A program made the position numbers and the translations under genes. The notes beneath the pieces were generated by a model. That model did no database searches and was not told where the DNA came from. It was given only the letters and a program-made list of their open reading frames with translations. From a virus, in the IMG/VR virus record IMGVR_UViG_3300029923_000015, positions 1-64,000 of that record: 64,000 nt of DNA, one strand, 5' to 3'. The stretch's first letter is position 1; every line of letters begins with the position of its first letter. Of this stretch, positions 23,908-32,368 are shown in pieces.

Positions 23908-24624
23908 ATGACAAACGAATTAGTACACAGGAATTTTAATATAGAGGCCGATAAATCTAATCTAATTACTAGTTCGCCTTCATTTCTTCCAGAAGAAATA
24001 GATTATTTTGTTAATACAGAAATAGAACGATTTATTAAGACTAGATATTCTGGCTTAAATATACATAAAGATGGCTTCCAGCAAAGTCAAAAAAGATCAG
24101 ATGATCTTAGAACTGTTACCAAGTCTGTAGATATTATCCCAACCATATCAATGATATCAAAAAGTGATGATCTAAAGTCCTCTAAATATACTTTCGAGTA
24201 CCCTATAGATTACTTTATTGGACTTGGAGAGACTGCGTACATTAGTACTCCCAATGCACTGCCGTCAGGAGTACATAGAGTCGATGTAATGGAGTCTACA
24301 ATAGAGAATATAGATTCGAGTCTCCAGAACTCATTAAGCCCTTACAGGTACCACAATGGGACGGCAAGGCCATTAAGAGTCTATTCAGATGGGAAGATAA
24401 ATTTATATACTGACGAAAACTATATTATAAATAAATATACTATAACTTACTTATTCCTGCCAGCGAAACTAGATTGGTACTCTGGAGATAGGAATGTAGA
24501 ATTAACTATAATGCCAGACCACACTTGGGATGAAATAATCGTAAATGCGGTAAAATTAGCATTATTAAATACTTCTGATGACAGGTATCAAGCCTACTCT
24601 CAGGAGGCTCAAATAATTGAGTAA
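23908..24624 (+). CDS. probable head-tail adaptor or ring protein (238 aa)
   Basis: An alternating helix and beta protein. It ends in LTIMPDHTWDEIIVNAVKLALLN, a helix of a type seen at the end of adaptor-like proteins of Bacteroides phages. The early part (EEIDYFVNTEIERFIKTRYSG) is a helical pair. Its place between capsid and fibre genes supports a connector role. Not certain; another minor head protein is possible. Confidence 0.6.
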   Translation: MTNELVHRNFNIEADKSNLITSSPSFLPEEIDYFVNTEIERFIKTRYSGLNIHKDGFQQSQKRSDDLRTVTKSVDIIPTISMISKSDDLKSSKYTFEYPIDYFIGLGETAYISTPNALPSGVHRVDVMESTIENIDSSLQNSLSPYRYHNGTARPLRVYSDGKINLYTDENYIINKYTITYLFLPAKLDWYSGDRNVELTIMPDHTWDEIIVNAVKLALLNTSDDRYQAYSQEAQIIE

Positions 24625-24630
24625 TAAAAT

Positions 24631-24697
24631 CTCAGTTTAGTTCAACGTGGAAATCTTTAACGAAAGTAGAAAAAACTAAACGATAGTTTAAACTGAG
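24631..24697 (+). promoter_or_regulatory. mutually exclusive leader hairpins
   Basis: CTCAGTTTA (24631-24639) is a perfect complement of TAAACTGAG (24689-24697). The overlapping GTTTAGTT (24635-24642) is instead complementary to AACTAAAC (24674-24681). The two helices share five bases and cannot form together, an arrangement typical of attenuators or mRNA stability switches. It sits in the 106-nt leader of the next structural gene. Confidence 0.45.
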
Positions 24698-24730
24698 TCG
24701 ACAAAAATTTAAACTAATAAAAATAAAAAT

Positions 24731-25708
24731 ATGTTACAAAAACCAAATACGGTATTCGTTGCTAAAAAAGTAAACACGGCTGGCACCTCGCTTGTTGCTG
24801 GAGACTTAGTGGTAATTAACGCCGAGACTGGAGCAGTTTCTGCATCTAGTGTAATTACAACTCTTGCTTCTGCCCCAAAATCGATTCAGTTCGGATTTGT
24901 TAAAACCGATGGTACTATTGCTAAAACGCAAGTTATCTCTAGGAAGAATATTACCAACATCGTATACGATGCATATGTTGCAAAAACAGTGGCATCTGCA
25001 GTAATTAGTTTTGCTGGAGTTACTCCTGTAATCGGTCATCGTTATGTATTGCGTTGTATCTATAGGGATCTATACGAGCATCCTGGACAATTTACTCATT
25101 CTTATGAGGTAATAGCAAAGACTACTGTCCCTGCTGATTTGGCTATTGCTTTTAATGCTTTAATTAATACAAGTTCTAGTGCTCGTGTAACTTCTACTAT
25201 CGTAGGGAGCATAATAACTCTTACTGCAAAAAGTGTAACTGATAATGGATTTGGAACTCAAGGTAAAGAGGCAATCACTCCTTATTCTCAAGTTCAATTG
25301 AGAGTAGTTGCATATGTTACTGATCCTAAGGCTAGATTTACAATTAGCGCAAAAGACGCTATTGTTGGATTGACTATAGTTCAGACAGAAAGTCAACCAG
25401 GTAAAGGTAATGCTTATATTGTTAGAGATCGCGAACAAGCTGCTCTTGCGTATAAAGGTATTACTTATCGTACAGAATGGCCAGTAATTAAACCAGAATT
25501 AAATGTAGACTTAACTGCTACTTACGATTCTCTTGTTATTGAATATAGCAAACAATATCAAAGTCCAGACAACCAATATATGAAATCTACTGATTTGGCC
25601 GCTGAAATTTATGTTGACCACTCAAATACGGGTACTCTATCTGCTTTGAATACACTTATTTCTGATTGGGCATCACTAGTTGGACCACAAGGGATACAGG
25701 GAGTTTAA
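24731..25708 (+). CDS. beta-rich virion protein with collagen-like end (325 aa)
   Basis: Small residues and beta strands predominate (SLVAGDLVVINAETGAVSAS), with no long helix. The last residues GPQGIQGV are a minimal collagen-like Gly-X-Y repeat. Several Arg residues use CGT, as in the major capsid gene, which suggests high expression. Auxiliary capsid protein or tail/fibre base are the leading possibilities. It has its own structured leader and a strong terminator, so it is probably a single-gene transcript made in quantity. Confidence 0.65.
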   Translation: MLQKPNTVFVAKKVNTAGTSLVAGDLVVINAETGAVSASSVITTLASAPKSIQFGFVKTDGTIAKTQVISRKNITNIVYDAYVAKTVASAVISFAGVTPVIGHRYVLRCIYRDLYEHPGQFTHSYEVIAKTTVPADLAIAFNALINTSSSARVTSTIVGSIITLTAKSVTDNGFGTQGKEAITPYSQVQLRVVAYVTDPKARFTISAKDAIVGLTIVQTESQPGKGNAYIVRDREQAALAYKGITYRTEWPVIKPELNVDLTATYDSLVIEYSKQYQSPDNQYMKSTDLAAEIYVDHSNTGTLSALNTLISDWASLVGPQGIQGV

Positions 25709-25724
25709 TTTATTCTATAAAATA

Positions 25725-25760
25725 AAAATAGGGACGGGTTTAATTAGTCGTCCCTATTTT
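25725..25760 (+). terminator. strong intrinsic terminator
   Basis: AAAATAGGGACG (25725-25736) and CGTCCCTATTTT (25749-25760) form a perfect 12-bp stem ending in four T residues, 17 nt after the stop of the preceding virion gene. The matching A and T ends make it able to work in either direction. Confidence 0.85.
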
Positions 25761-25777
25761 AATATAAAGTCATCAAT

Positions 25778-26143
25778 ATGAAGAGATACCAAGGGGAGGA
25801 TATTTATTTCTCATTAAATTTTAGTACTTCTACGATTCCGGACATAACAAGTTTTAATGATCTGGAAAATATGATAGTCTATGCATATACTCAAAGCGAT
25901 ATTGTTACAAAATTCTCTAGGATAGCAAAAGAAGGCTATGGCCCACTATTAGATACTAATGGAAATGGATTAACACTTAAAGGCGTTATATCCAGTGATA
26001 ATACTAAAGATATGCTTGGGCAAATAGTACTAGACATAATGTGTATAAAATCATCTACGGAAGGAGATCTTACTGAAAATCTAATACAAAAAGCATTAAC
26101 TGGTATTTTTATTATGCCAAGTGTAATTAAAGAAGAAGCTTAA
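25778..26143 (+). CDS. baseplate/fibre N-terminal-domain-like protein (121 aa)
   Basis: A small beta-rich protein starting MKRYQGEDIYFSLNFST, a pattern seen at the start of receptor-binding or baseplate upper proteins in which a short beta sandwich attaches fibres to the tail. Later strands (GLTLKGVIS, GQIVLDIMC) fit that fold. It overlaps the next gene by one base (TAATG), so the two are probably made and assembled together. Confidence 0.5.
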   Translation: MKRYQGEDIYFSLNFSTSTIPDITSFNDLENMIVYAYTQSDIVTKFSRIAKEGYGPLLDTNGNGLTLKGVISSDNTKDMLGQIVLDIMCIKSSTEGDLTENLIQKALTGIFIMPSVIKEEA

Positions 26144-27120
26144 TGGATTTAAACGTAGAGATAATCCCCGGAGAGGGGATGTTAGATTTAGATGTTAGTA
26201 TATCTAATGTAGAGCTATCAGTAGATGTTATTATTGGAAGTTCTTATGGTGGCACGACAGAAGAGTTACCGGAAGTATTTATTACTGACGCAGCCCCTAC
26301 CGAGCATAGTGCAAAAATATGGATAGCAGGAGAGCCTTCAATAGTAGGAGAGAGCAATTTATATAATTGGTATGCAGTTGCAGATCCAAGGGGTATTGCC
26401 CCGATTGGTTGGCATGTCCCATCAATCTCTGAATGGAAAACTCTATATGACTATGTTGATGATGCAACTGGACTATCGTTAAGGGAGGTTGGATATGATC
26501 ATTGGCTTGCTAATCAAGGGCCTATTGATTTCGAACAAGGGACTGATATATATGGATTTAAAGCTATTGCTAATGGAACTTATTATAGAGGGGAGTTCGG
26601 GGCTATAAAATACTATAGTTTATACTGGTCTACTAGTGAATCTATTACAAATGATAATAGGATTGACGCTGCTATAATAAGCGCTGATTCCATTTTTGGT
26701 TTTACTTATGCAAAGAAAGAACCAGCTATAACAATTAGATTAATAAGAGATAGTGATAATACTGCTCAAATTGCTACTGATTATGATGGGAATGCGTATC
26801 AATCGATAACGATTGGGACTCAGACTTGGCTTCAAAAAGACTTGAATGTTACACATTATCTTAATGGAGATTTAATAGGGTCTAATTTTAATGGAGTAGA
26901 TGGCGCATTTATAAAATATAGCGAATCTGGACAATCCAGCCTTAAGTATAGAAAAAATAGCAATTGGATAGAATTACATGATTCTCAAAAAGAAGATAAA
27001 GGTGTAGTTGCTGATTTGATTAGTAAAATGCCACTCTCTTTGCCAGAGATTCAAGTATCTAAAGAATCACCTACAGATTTAAATGTTACAATGTGGATTC
27101 AGCAAGTTGAAGAACAATAG
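26143..27120 (+). CDS. adhesin with FISUMP-type domain (325 aa)
   Basis: Residues ~73-202 carry the FISUMP (Fibrobacter succinogenes major paralogous) signature: LYNWYAV, then IAPIGWHVPSISEWKTL, YWSTSE and ITIRLIR. The part normally found first in that domain, DYDGNAYQSITIG..TWLQKDLNVTHYLNGD, comes after it (213-247), so the domain appears circularly permuted. The N-terminal ~60 residues are beta-rich and probably attach it to the virion. Such domains are used by phages as variable surface binders, so host recognition is likely. Ends in TAG. Confidence 0.7.
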   Translation: MDLNVEIIPGEGMLDLDVSISNVELSVDVIIGSSYGGTTEELPEVFITDAAPTEHSAKIWIAGEPSIVGESNLYNWYAVADPRGIAPIGWHVPSISEWKTLYDYVDDATGLSLREVGYDHWLANQGPIDFEQGTDIYGFKAIANGTYYRGEFGAIKYYSLYWSTSESITNDNRIDAAIISADSIFGFTYAKKEPAITIRLIRDSDNTAQIATDYDGNAYQSITIGTQTWLQKDLNVTHYLNGDLIGSNFNGVDGAFIKYSESGQSSLKYRKNSNWIELHDSQKEDKGVVADLISKMPLSLPEIQVSKESPTDLNVTMWIQQVEEQ

Positions 27121-27131
27121 ACAATCATAAT

Positions 27132-28970
27132 ATGAAAAACATACTAAAACAAATACGTAATCCGCAAACTAATCTTTTAGAAGACGTGTTTACTATTCCT
27201 GATCCATCCACGTTATTACCTTATGAAAAGAAAGGAGTTGCTAAAACTTTAGTTGATGCTGAGGGTGTAACTAGACAAGAAGAAGATCAGAATTTGCAAA
27301 CTCAAATTAATGGCATTGATCAATCTAAATGGGAACCTGCAACTATTGAGACTAAAACTATAATATATGGTAGATTATATAATTGGTATGCAGCAACTGA
27401 TCCAAGAGGTATAGCACCTAATGGATGGCATGTACCAAGTCAGGAAGAATGGCAAACTTTAATTGATTTTGCTGGTACCCCAATAACGGCCTTTTCTAAA
27501 TTATCAGAAAGTAGTGATACATATTGGACAGTAAATGAACAAGTAAGAACCAATGAACTTGGATTTTCAGCGCTACCAGGAGGGTGTATTAATGGAGGGA
27601 CTGGAAATCCTTTTATATTAGGCTTGGGTGCTAATTTTATTACTACGACACTACTATCTGATGATTATGAACGAGTAGTAACATTTGGATATAAGGATTA
27701 TGGTATAACATTTGACCAAGGGAGTACTTTCTCATTTGGAGGTTCTATCCGACTAATCAAAGACAATTCAATTAACGAAGGTGATGTAATAATAGATGGA
27801 GATACTTACCATGCAGTAACAATAGGGGATCAAGTTTGGTTACAACAGAATCTTGCAGTTAAACATTATCAAAACGGTGATTTAATTGGTTCAGATTTTA
27901 GTGGTACAATTGGGGCTGTAACTGCATACAATAATGATGAATCAAATGTTTATGATATTGTACAAGTTGAAGATTCAGCTCATATTCAACCCAAGGAATC
28001 TAAACGTATAAATGCTAATATAATTGATAATTTACCTATAATAGATCCTAATGCAGTTATTGATGAAAATTATGTTCATACAGACAATAATTATACCACT
28101 ACTGAAAAAAATAAACTTGCTGGAATAAATGAATATTTTAGAGGAACGTATCCTACATTAACAGACTTAAAAACTGCTATTCCTATAGGATCAGAAGGTA
28201 ATGAAGCTGTAGTTGATGCAGGAATTGGAAGTGATCCACAAAAATACATATGGGATGTTTCGGATCAAGATTGGAGGTTAGGAAGCGGGACGGCTATCAC
28301 AGTAGACCAATCCATTAACGAAGGTTCAGTTAATCCGGTTTCGGGTGGTTCAGTATTTAGTGGATTAGCGGCAAAGGCAAAGCAGTCATCAACTCATATT
28401 AATGATCCAGATGCAATCACAACGGAAAATCCTTCAGGTGATGTCATTGCAGATGTTGATAGATCAGCTTTTGCACAGGCGTCAATTACAGCGAATTCAG
28501 CTGCAACTGACGACGGAAATCATGTGTTTACTTTATATTATGCAACTAAAGAAGAAAATGACGCAAAAGAAGATATAGGAGTAGCATCTCAATTAATATC
28601 TGAAATTCAATTTTTAGATATATTAGGTTACGCTTTATCAGATCAAACAACAGATATTACTACTGGAATAAAAATAACTGATACTATATTAAATACATTC
28701 ACATTAACAGATATTTTATTAAGCTTATCAACTGCTGCTACAGGCGGTATATTTACTGTTAATATCAAAAAAAATGGGGTATCTATATTTACTACCAAAG
28801 TAACTATTGATGCAACTGAATTGTCTAATTTAACAGCTACTACTCCATATGTACTAGTATCAGATTCCACCACACTTATAGTAGGTGATCGTATTGAGAT
28901 AAGTGTTGATGCTGTAGGAGCGGTTACAACAGGAAAAGGTGCAATAATTCATATTAAAGGAACATTATAA
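27132..28970 (+). CDS. tail fibre / receptor-binding protein with FISUMP-type domain
   Basis: A modular 612-residue fibre. Residues 82-210 show RLYNWYAATDPRGIAPNGWHVPS and the NELGFSALPGG core. Residues 219-250 show DGDTYHAVTIGDQVWLQQNL..HYQNGD after, not before, that core, the same permuted order as in the upstream gene. Then follow FRGTYPTLTDLKTAIPIGSEG (a carbohydrate-fibre element common in phages) and a C-terminal beta-rich domain (~450-612) likely to bind the receptor. The two FISUMP genes are probably paralogues. Confidence 0.72.
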   Translation: MKNILKQIRNPQTNLLEDVFTIPDPSTLLPYEKKGVAKTLVDAEGVTRQEEDQNLQTQINGIDQSKWEPATIETKTIIYGRLYNWYAATDPRGIAPNGWHVPSQEEWQTLIDFAGTPITAFSKLSESSDTYWTVNEQVRTNELGFSALPGGCINGGTGNPFILGLGANFITTTLLSDDYERVVTFGYKDYGITFDQGSTFSFGGSIRLIKDNSINEGDVIIDGDTYHAVTIGDQVWLQQNLAVKHYQNGDLIGSDFSGTIGAVTAYNNDESNVYDIVQVEDSAHIQPKESKRINANIIDNLPIIDPNAVIDENYVHTDNNYTTTEKNKLAGINEYFRGTYPTLTDLKTAIPIGSEGNEAVVDAGIGSDPQKYIWDVSDQDWRLGSGTAITVDQSINEGSVNPVSGGSVFSGLAAKAKQSSTHINDPDAITTENPSGDVIADVDRSAFAQASITANSAATDDGNHVFTLYYATKEENDAKEDIGVASQLISEIQFLDILGYALSDQTTDITTGIKITDTILNTFTLTDILLSLSTAATGGIFTVNIKKNGVSIFTTKVTIDATELSNLTATTPYVLVSDSTTLIVGDRIEISVDAVGAVTTGKGAIIHIKGTL

Positions 28971-28994
28971 ATTAAATATATAAATTAAAAAATT

Positions 28995-29576
28995 ATGTTA
29001 AAGGGAAGATTAATTCAGTGGAGTGCTGACAGAATGAGTTTTGAAACATTAAATTATAACCCATGTCCGGTTATGTTAGGTGAACCATTACAAGATATGG
29101 GTGAGGGAATAGAGTGGTATGCCGATTATGAACCGTTACCTCCAATTGATTACGACCAACGTATTTATATTCGTGTTGTAAAGCAACAACCAACGGAGAT
29201 ACCACATCCGGAGTGGGCAATGTACAAAACTTTTCAAATCACGTATGACAAAGAAAAACGTTCAATTGAGGACATTATCAAGTCGATTCAGATTGAAGAA
29301 CAAAATGCCAATGCTGCATTACTCAAGGAAGCTGAAGAATCAAAACTGAACTTCTTTATGGCTGCCTATACATTAGCTATTGCCCAGGGCGTTGAACCAT
29401 CTGACGAAGCTAAGAATGCCGAAATACGCCACTCAGATGTAACTTACAAAATGGCACAGAATGCAGCCAGGCGTGTTTATTTGATTGATGAATTCACAGC
29501 AGGGAATGTCCTCGATATTTCATCAGGTTTTGAACGTGATAATATCGCTATTGGAAATGCACCTTTTCAAAATTAG
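28995..29576 (+). CDS. hypothetical fibre-associated protein (193 aa)
   Basis: The N-terminal half is a small beta domain with Trp/Tyr (LIQWSADRMSFETLNYNPCP). The C-terminal half is helical (IQIEEQNANAALLKEAEESKLNFFMAAYTLAIAQG). It sits between fibre genes, which suggests a fibre chaperone or adaptor. Its composition is visibly less AT-rich than its neighbours, with many CGT, CCG and GCC codons, so it may have entered recently from another genome. Ends in TAG, 3 nt before the next gene. Confidence 0.55.
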   Translation: MLKGRLIQWSADRMSFETLNYNPCPVMLGEPLQDMGEGIEWYADYEPLPPIDYDQRIYIRVVKQQPTEIPHPEWAMYKTFQITYDKEKRSIEDIIKSIQIEEQNANAALLKEAEESKLNFFMAAYTLAIAQGVEPSDEAKNAEIRHSDVTYKMAQNAARRVYLIDEFTAGNVLDISSGFERDNIAIGNAPFQN

Positions 29577-29579
29577 ACT

Positions 29580-30308
29580 ATGGGATACGTCAATGATCCA
29601 CGAAAAAATATTCATAAGATATATACAAAAGAGATGATAATTAATCCTTATGCATTTGGAAAATCTACACCAGCCATATTGAATGACGGTAATACAGTCG
29701 CATGGTGGGATTTTACAGATTTATCAAAGATAGAGTTATATGCGAGTGGGAATGATATAAAAACAGTTAACCCAGTAATAGCAGGCCAGGTTCCACTCGC
29801 AGGAGATGCTGGGGTAACTCCCACGTGGAGTATTAACGGAGCTCTCTTTGACGGAGGAGCTGCTTCCTTACGGAATTCGCAAGAACTTCTTGTTAGTCCT
29901 CCTTTTATAATTTATTATGTTATGCGACAAATATCTATTATTCCAAATAGGTATAATATGCTCCTGTCAGGTAGTAATGCTTTTCAAAATGGTCAAGAAC
30001 CAAATACTAACAGGATGTATATGTATGATGGTTCGAATGTAATTTATGATGGTTATATGCCTCTTAATACATTCTCAATAATAAAATTAGCATGTTATTC
30101 TGGCGGAGATTCCTTCGCATCTATTAACGAAAATAAGACATTAGGGAGCGTAGTAGGTGGAATAACTGATATTACGGTAGGTAAACACGTTAGCAATCAA
30201 TATGCGAGTAATATTGAGGTAAAGGAAATGATCATAAGACGCGTGATTGAAACGTCCCAAAACGAGTCCGATATTTATGCTTATTTAAAAACTAAATATC
30301 GTTTATAA
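29580..30308 (+). CDS. LamG/concanavalin-like fibre protein (242 aa)
   Basis: The phrase TVAWWDFTDLSKIELYASGN followed by a jelly-roll-like series of strands and an ending DIYAYLKTKYRL is the usual layout of phage LamG-type lectin domains, which bind host glycans. No signal peptide is present, as expected of a virion fibre tip. It closes the fibre block; a 136-nt stretch with a GGAGG/CCTCC hairpin (30315-30335) but no T-tract lies before the next ORF. Confidence 0.65.
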   Translation: MGYVNDPRKNIHKIYTKEMIINPYAFGKSTPAILNDGNTVAWWDFTDLSKIELYASGNDIKTVNPVIAGQVPLAGDAGVTPTWSINGALFDGGAASLRNSQELLVSPPFIIYYVMRQISIIPNRYNMLLSGSNAFQNGQEPNTNRMYMYDGSNVIYDGYMPLNTFSIIKLACYSGGDSFASINENKTLGSVVGGITDITVGKHVSNQYASNIEVKEMIIRRVIETSQNESDIYAYLKTKYRL

Positions 30309-30444
30309 TTTTTAGGAGGAATTAAAAAAGCCTCCATCTCCACTCAACCGGCTCTCACACCGTGCAAATATTTAAGGTACTGATGGAATAACATCTGCAT
30401 TTAGAGAAAGTAATTTTACTAGAGATATTAATCAATATAATGCA

Positions 30445-30621
30445 TTGATAGCAATATTATTAAGTCAAATTTCTATTCTATTTTGTTACTATTTATATTA
30501 TTTAAATATTGTACTGATAAGCAATGCTATAACTCTTTATTTATTAAAAAACCCTTTTAAACAATGGATGACAATTCTTGAATGGATTGCATTTATAACT
30601 ATAACAATAACTTTATTATGA
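30445..30621 (+). CDS. small membrane protein, TTG start, holin-like
   Basis: The reading frame is open from 30376 to TGA at 30619, but its first usable start is TTG 30445, giving a 58-residue protein with two strongly hydrophobic segments (ILLSQISILFCYYLYYL and WIAFITITITLL). Its TGA overlaps the ATG of the next gene (ATGA), so it is probably translated. A small membrane protein next to spanin-like and lysin-like genes suggests a holin or antiholin. The open codons upstream of TTG (TDGITSAFRESNFTRD) may be the end of a longer gene that has lost its start. Confidence 0.45.
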   Translation: MIAILLSQISILFCYYLYYLNIVLISNAITLYLLKNPFKQWMTILEWIAFITITITLL

Positions 30622-30911
30622 TAACAAATAAAACAGACATCTCAAAGTTTTCATTTCCAGAAGCTGTAAGTTCAAGCACTGGAAAGACATCAGGCAGCAA
30701 AGTCGCCGGAGCAATAGTAGTTGTTACTGGATGTATTACATTTGCATCAGCGTCAGTCGCGACTATTCTTAACAATCCATTCGGGATAGCATTAGCAGGG
30801 ATATGTGCCGGAGTAATTGCTTCTGGATTGGCTATATTTAGCTATTCAAAAAAGAAGGATATTGATAATAATACCATAACAAAAATCGAAACGTCTCCGA
30901 TAGAGGATTGA
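30618..30911 (+). CDS. holin-like two-helix membrane protein
   Basis: From ATG 30618 the 97-residue product has a soluble N-terminus, then two hydrophobic helices (VAGAIVVVTGCITFASASVATIL and GIALAGICAGVIASGLAIFSY) separated by a short turn and a charged tail (KKKDIDNN). This is a class II holin-like topology. Position directly upstream of a spanin-like and a lysin-like gene supports a lysis role. The in-frame TTG at 30582 is unlikely as the start. Confidence 0.6.
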   Translation: MITNKTDISKFSFPEAVSSSTGKTSGSKVAGAIVVVTGCITFASASVATILNNPFGIALAGICAGVIASGLAIFSYSKKKDIDNNTITKIETSPIED

Positions 30912-30944
30912 AAATAATCCTAGAATACAATAAATTGTTTTATA

Positions 30945-31304
30945 ATGGCACTTAAGAAAGAAGTAAATATAAATAATGAAGAAAATAAGGGTAAAAATAA
31001 ATCAGAAAAATATATTTATATACACGAATCAGATTATAAAAAAGACATACTTCCAGTCCAAGGATTAACATTCTCTCAAATATTATCTATGCTTGGCCTA
31101 CTAGCCCTACTTGGTGCCGCTTGGGTTGATTTGAGCGTTAAGATGGAGAGAATAGATGTAAAATATGGAGAAAAGACAGAGTTTCTAGAAAAAGGGAGAG
31201 AAACGAATGCTAGGGCCATAGAATTAAATAGAACTGAGAATAAACAAGAACATGCTAAAATGCTTGATAAACTTGACTTATTACTAGAGAGAAGAAAAAA
31301 TTAA
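30945..31304 (+). CDS. membrane protein with coiled-coil tail, lysis cassette
   Basis: A basic, hydrophilic N-terminus of ~45 residues, one transmembrane helix (LSMLGLLALLGAAWVDL) and a charged helical tail (EKTEFLEKGRETNARAIELN). A holin partner, antiholin or spanin-associated protein are all possible. Located 4 nt before the spanin-like gene. Confidence 0.55.
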   Translation: MALKKEVNINNEENKGKNKSEKYIYIHESDYKKDILPVQGLTFSQILSMLGLLALLGAAWVDLSVKMERIDVKYGEKTEFLEKGRETNARAIELNRTENKQEHAKMLDKLDLLLERRKN

Positions 31305-31308
31305 AAAT

Positions 31309-31932
31309 ATGTTAAACAAAACAAAATTAATATTATATATAATAGGTGCATTATTTGTTATTGGCTCTGGGCTTGGAATCAAGTTGGCTTATAGCAAATA
31401 TGTATCTATTGTAAATGAAAGAGACAGTTACAGAGGAAATCAAAGAGCGTATGAAGATCTAATATCAGGTAAAACGTCTGAGAATAGGGCTCTAAGGCTT
31501 TCTAATGCTGATTTAAGGAACTCAAATGACAAATTCATACAATCTATCGATTCTGTTAGAAAGTCCTTTAAAGGAGCTAAGAATAAGCCTGGTGATGTTG
31601 CTACCGGGATAGGGAGTTCTATCCACACCTCCACTTCCGTATTACTACAAAATAATGGTGGTTGCGTAGTGGATACTGTCCTATATTTTAATAAATATAC
31701 TAAAAGTCATATAACTTTAAAAAATAATTTGTTAAAAGATTCTTTGGATGTAAACAATGTACAGAGTTTATACGTTTACACTACTAGTGAGTACGTTAAT
31801 ACATACAAGAGTGGTTGGATTAGGTTCTGGCATTTTGATTGGCATAAGGAAGATGTAGATAGGTATGACATAGATAATACAAATAAACTAATAAAGGTTG
31901 ACAGCGTTAGGGTATATAAAATAAGGGAATGA
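31309..31932 (+). CDS. spanin-like protein (DUF6549-like)
   Basis: N-terminal membrane anchor (LILYIIGALFVIGSGLGIKLAY), then a long coiled coil with SENRALRLSNADLRNSNDKF, and a C-terminal periplasmic beta domain with WIRFWHFDWHKEDVDRYD. This layout resembles the inner-membrane spanins or DUF6549 proteins of Bacteroides phages. It would span the periplasm and help to disrupt the outer membrane at lysis. The single Cys (GGCVVD) might form a disulfide. Next gene starts one base after its stop. Confidence 0.65.
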   Translation: MLNKTKLILYIIGALFVIGSGLGIKLAYSKYVSIVNERDSYRGNQRAYEDLISGKTSENRALRLSNADLRNSNDKFIQSIDSVRKSFKGAKNKPGDVATGIGSSIHTSTSVLLQNNGGCVVDTVLYFNKYTKSHITLKNNLLKDSLDVNNVQSLYVYTTSEYVNTYKSGWIRFWHFDWHKEDVDRYDIDNTNKLIKVDSVRVYKIRE

Positions 31933-31933
31933 T

Positions 31934-32365
31934 ATGAAACTAAAATTAATAAGGAAGGCACTAGAGGCTGACTATACTATCGGTGATTTATTGGTAAATG
32001 GCATATTTGAATGTAATGTTCTAGAGGATACAGTTAGAGACCTTAATAAAGACGGTGATCTTAACGAGAAGGGAGAAACTAAAGTATATGGAAAAACCGC
32101 AATACCTTATGGAATCTATACAATTGATTTAACATATTCAAATAGATTTAAGAAGATCTTGCCATTACTAGAAGATGTTAATGGATTTGAAGGAATTCGC
32201 ATACATCCCGGAAATACTGCCGTTGACACTCACGGGTGCTTACTCGTTGGTATAAATTCCACAAAAGGAATGGTAACTAATTCTAAAAAGACATTCGACA
32301 AATTAATGATAAAATTAGTAGACGCCCATCAAATGAAAGAAACTATAACCATAGAAATAGCATAA
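31934..32365 (+). CDS. DUF5675-like putative cell-wall lysin
   Basis: The sequence EDTVRD (residues ~31-36), GKTAIPYGIY (53-62), GIRIHPGNTAVDTHGCLLVG (87-106) is the signature of DUF5675. It carries His-91, His-100 and Cys-102 in an arrangement like an L,D-transpeptidase/hydrolase active site. As the only enzyme-like protein beside the holin- and spanin-like genes it is probably the endolysin or a peptidoglycan-active enzyme. Biochemical function of DUF5675 is not established to my knowledge. No signal peptide, so it would need a holin for export. Confidence 0.65.
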   Translation: MKLKLIRKALEADYTIGDLLVNGIFECNVLEDTVRDLNKDGDLNEKGETKVYGKTAIPYGIYTIDLTYSNRFKKILPLLEDVNGFEGIRIHPGNTAVDTHGCLLVGINSTKGMVTNSKKTFDKLMIKLVDAHQMKETITIEIA

Positions 32366-32368
32366 TAA

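Noticed and set aside
26143-28970. Diversity-generating retroelement acting on the FISUMP/lectin-like fibres
   Set aside because: No reverse transcriptase and no template-repeat pair is visible in the window; a remote element outside the window cannot be excluded.
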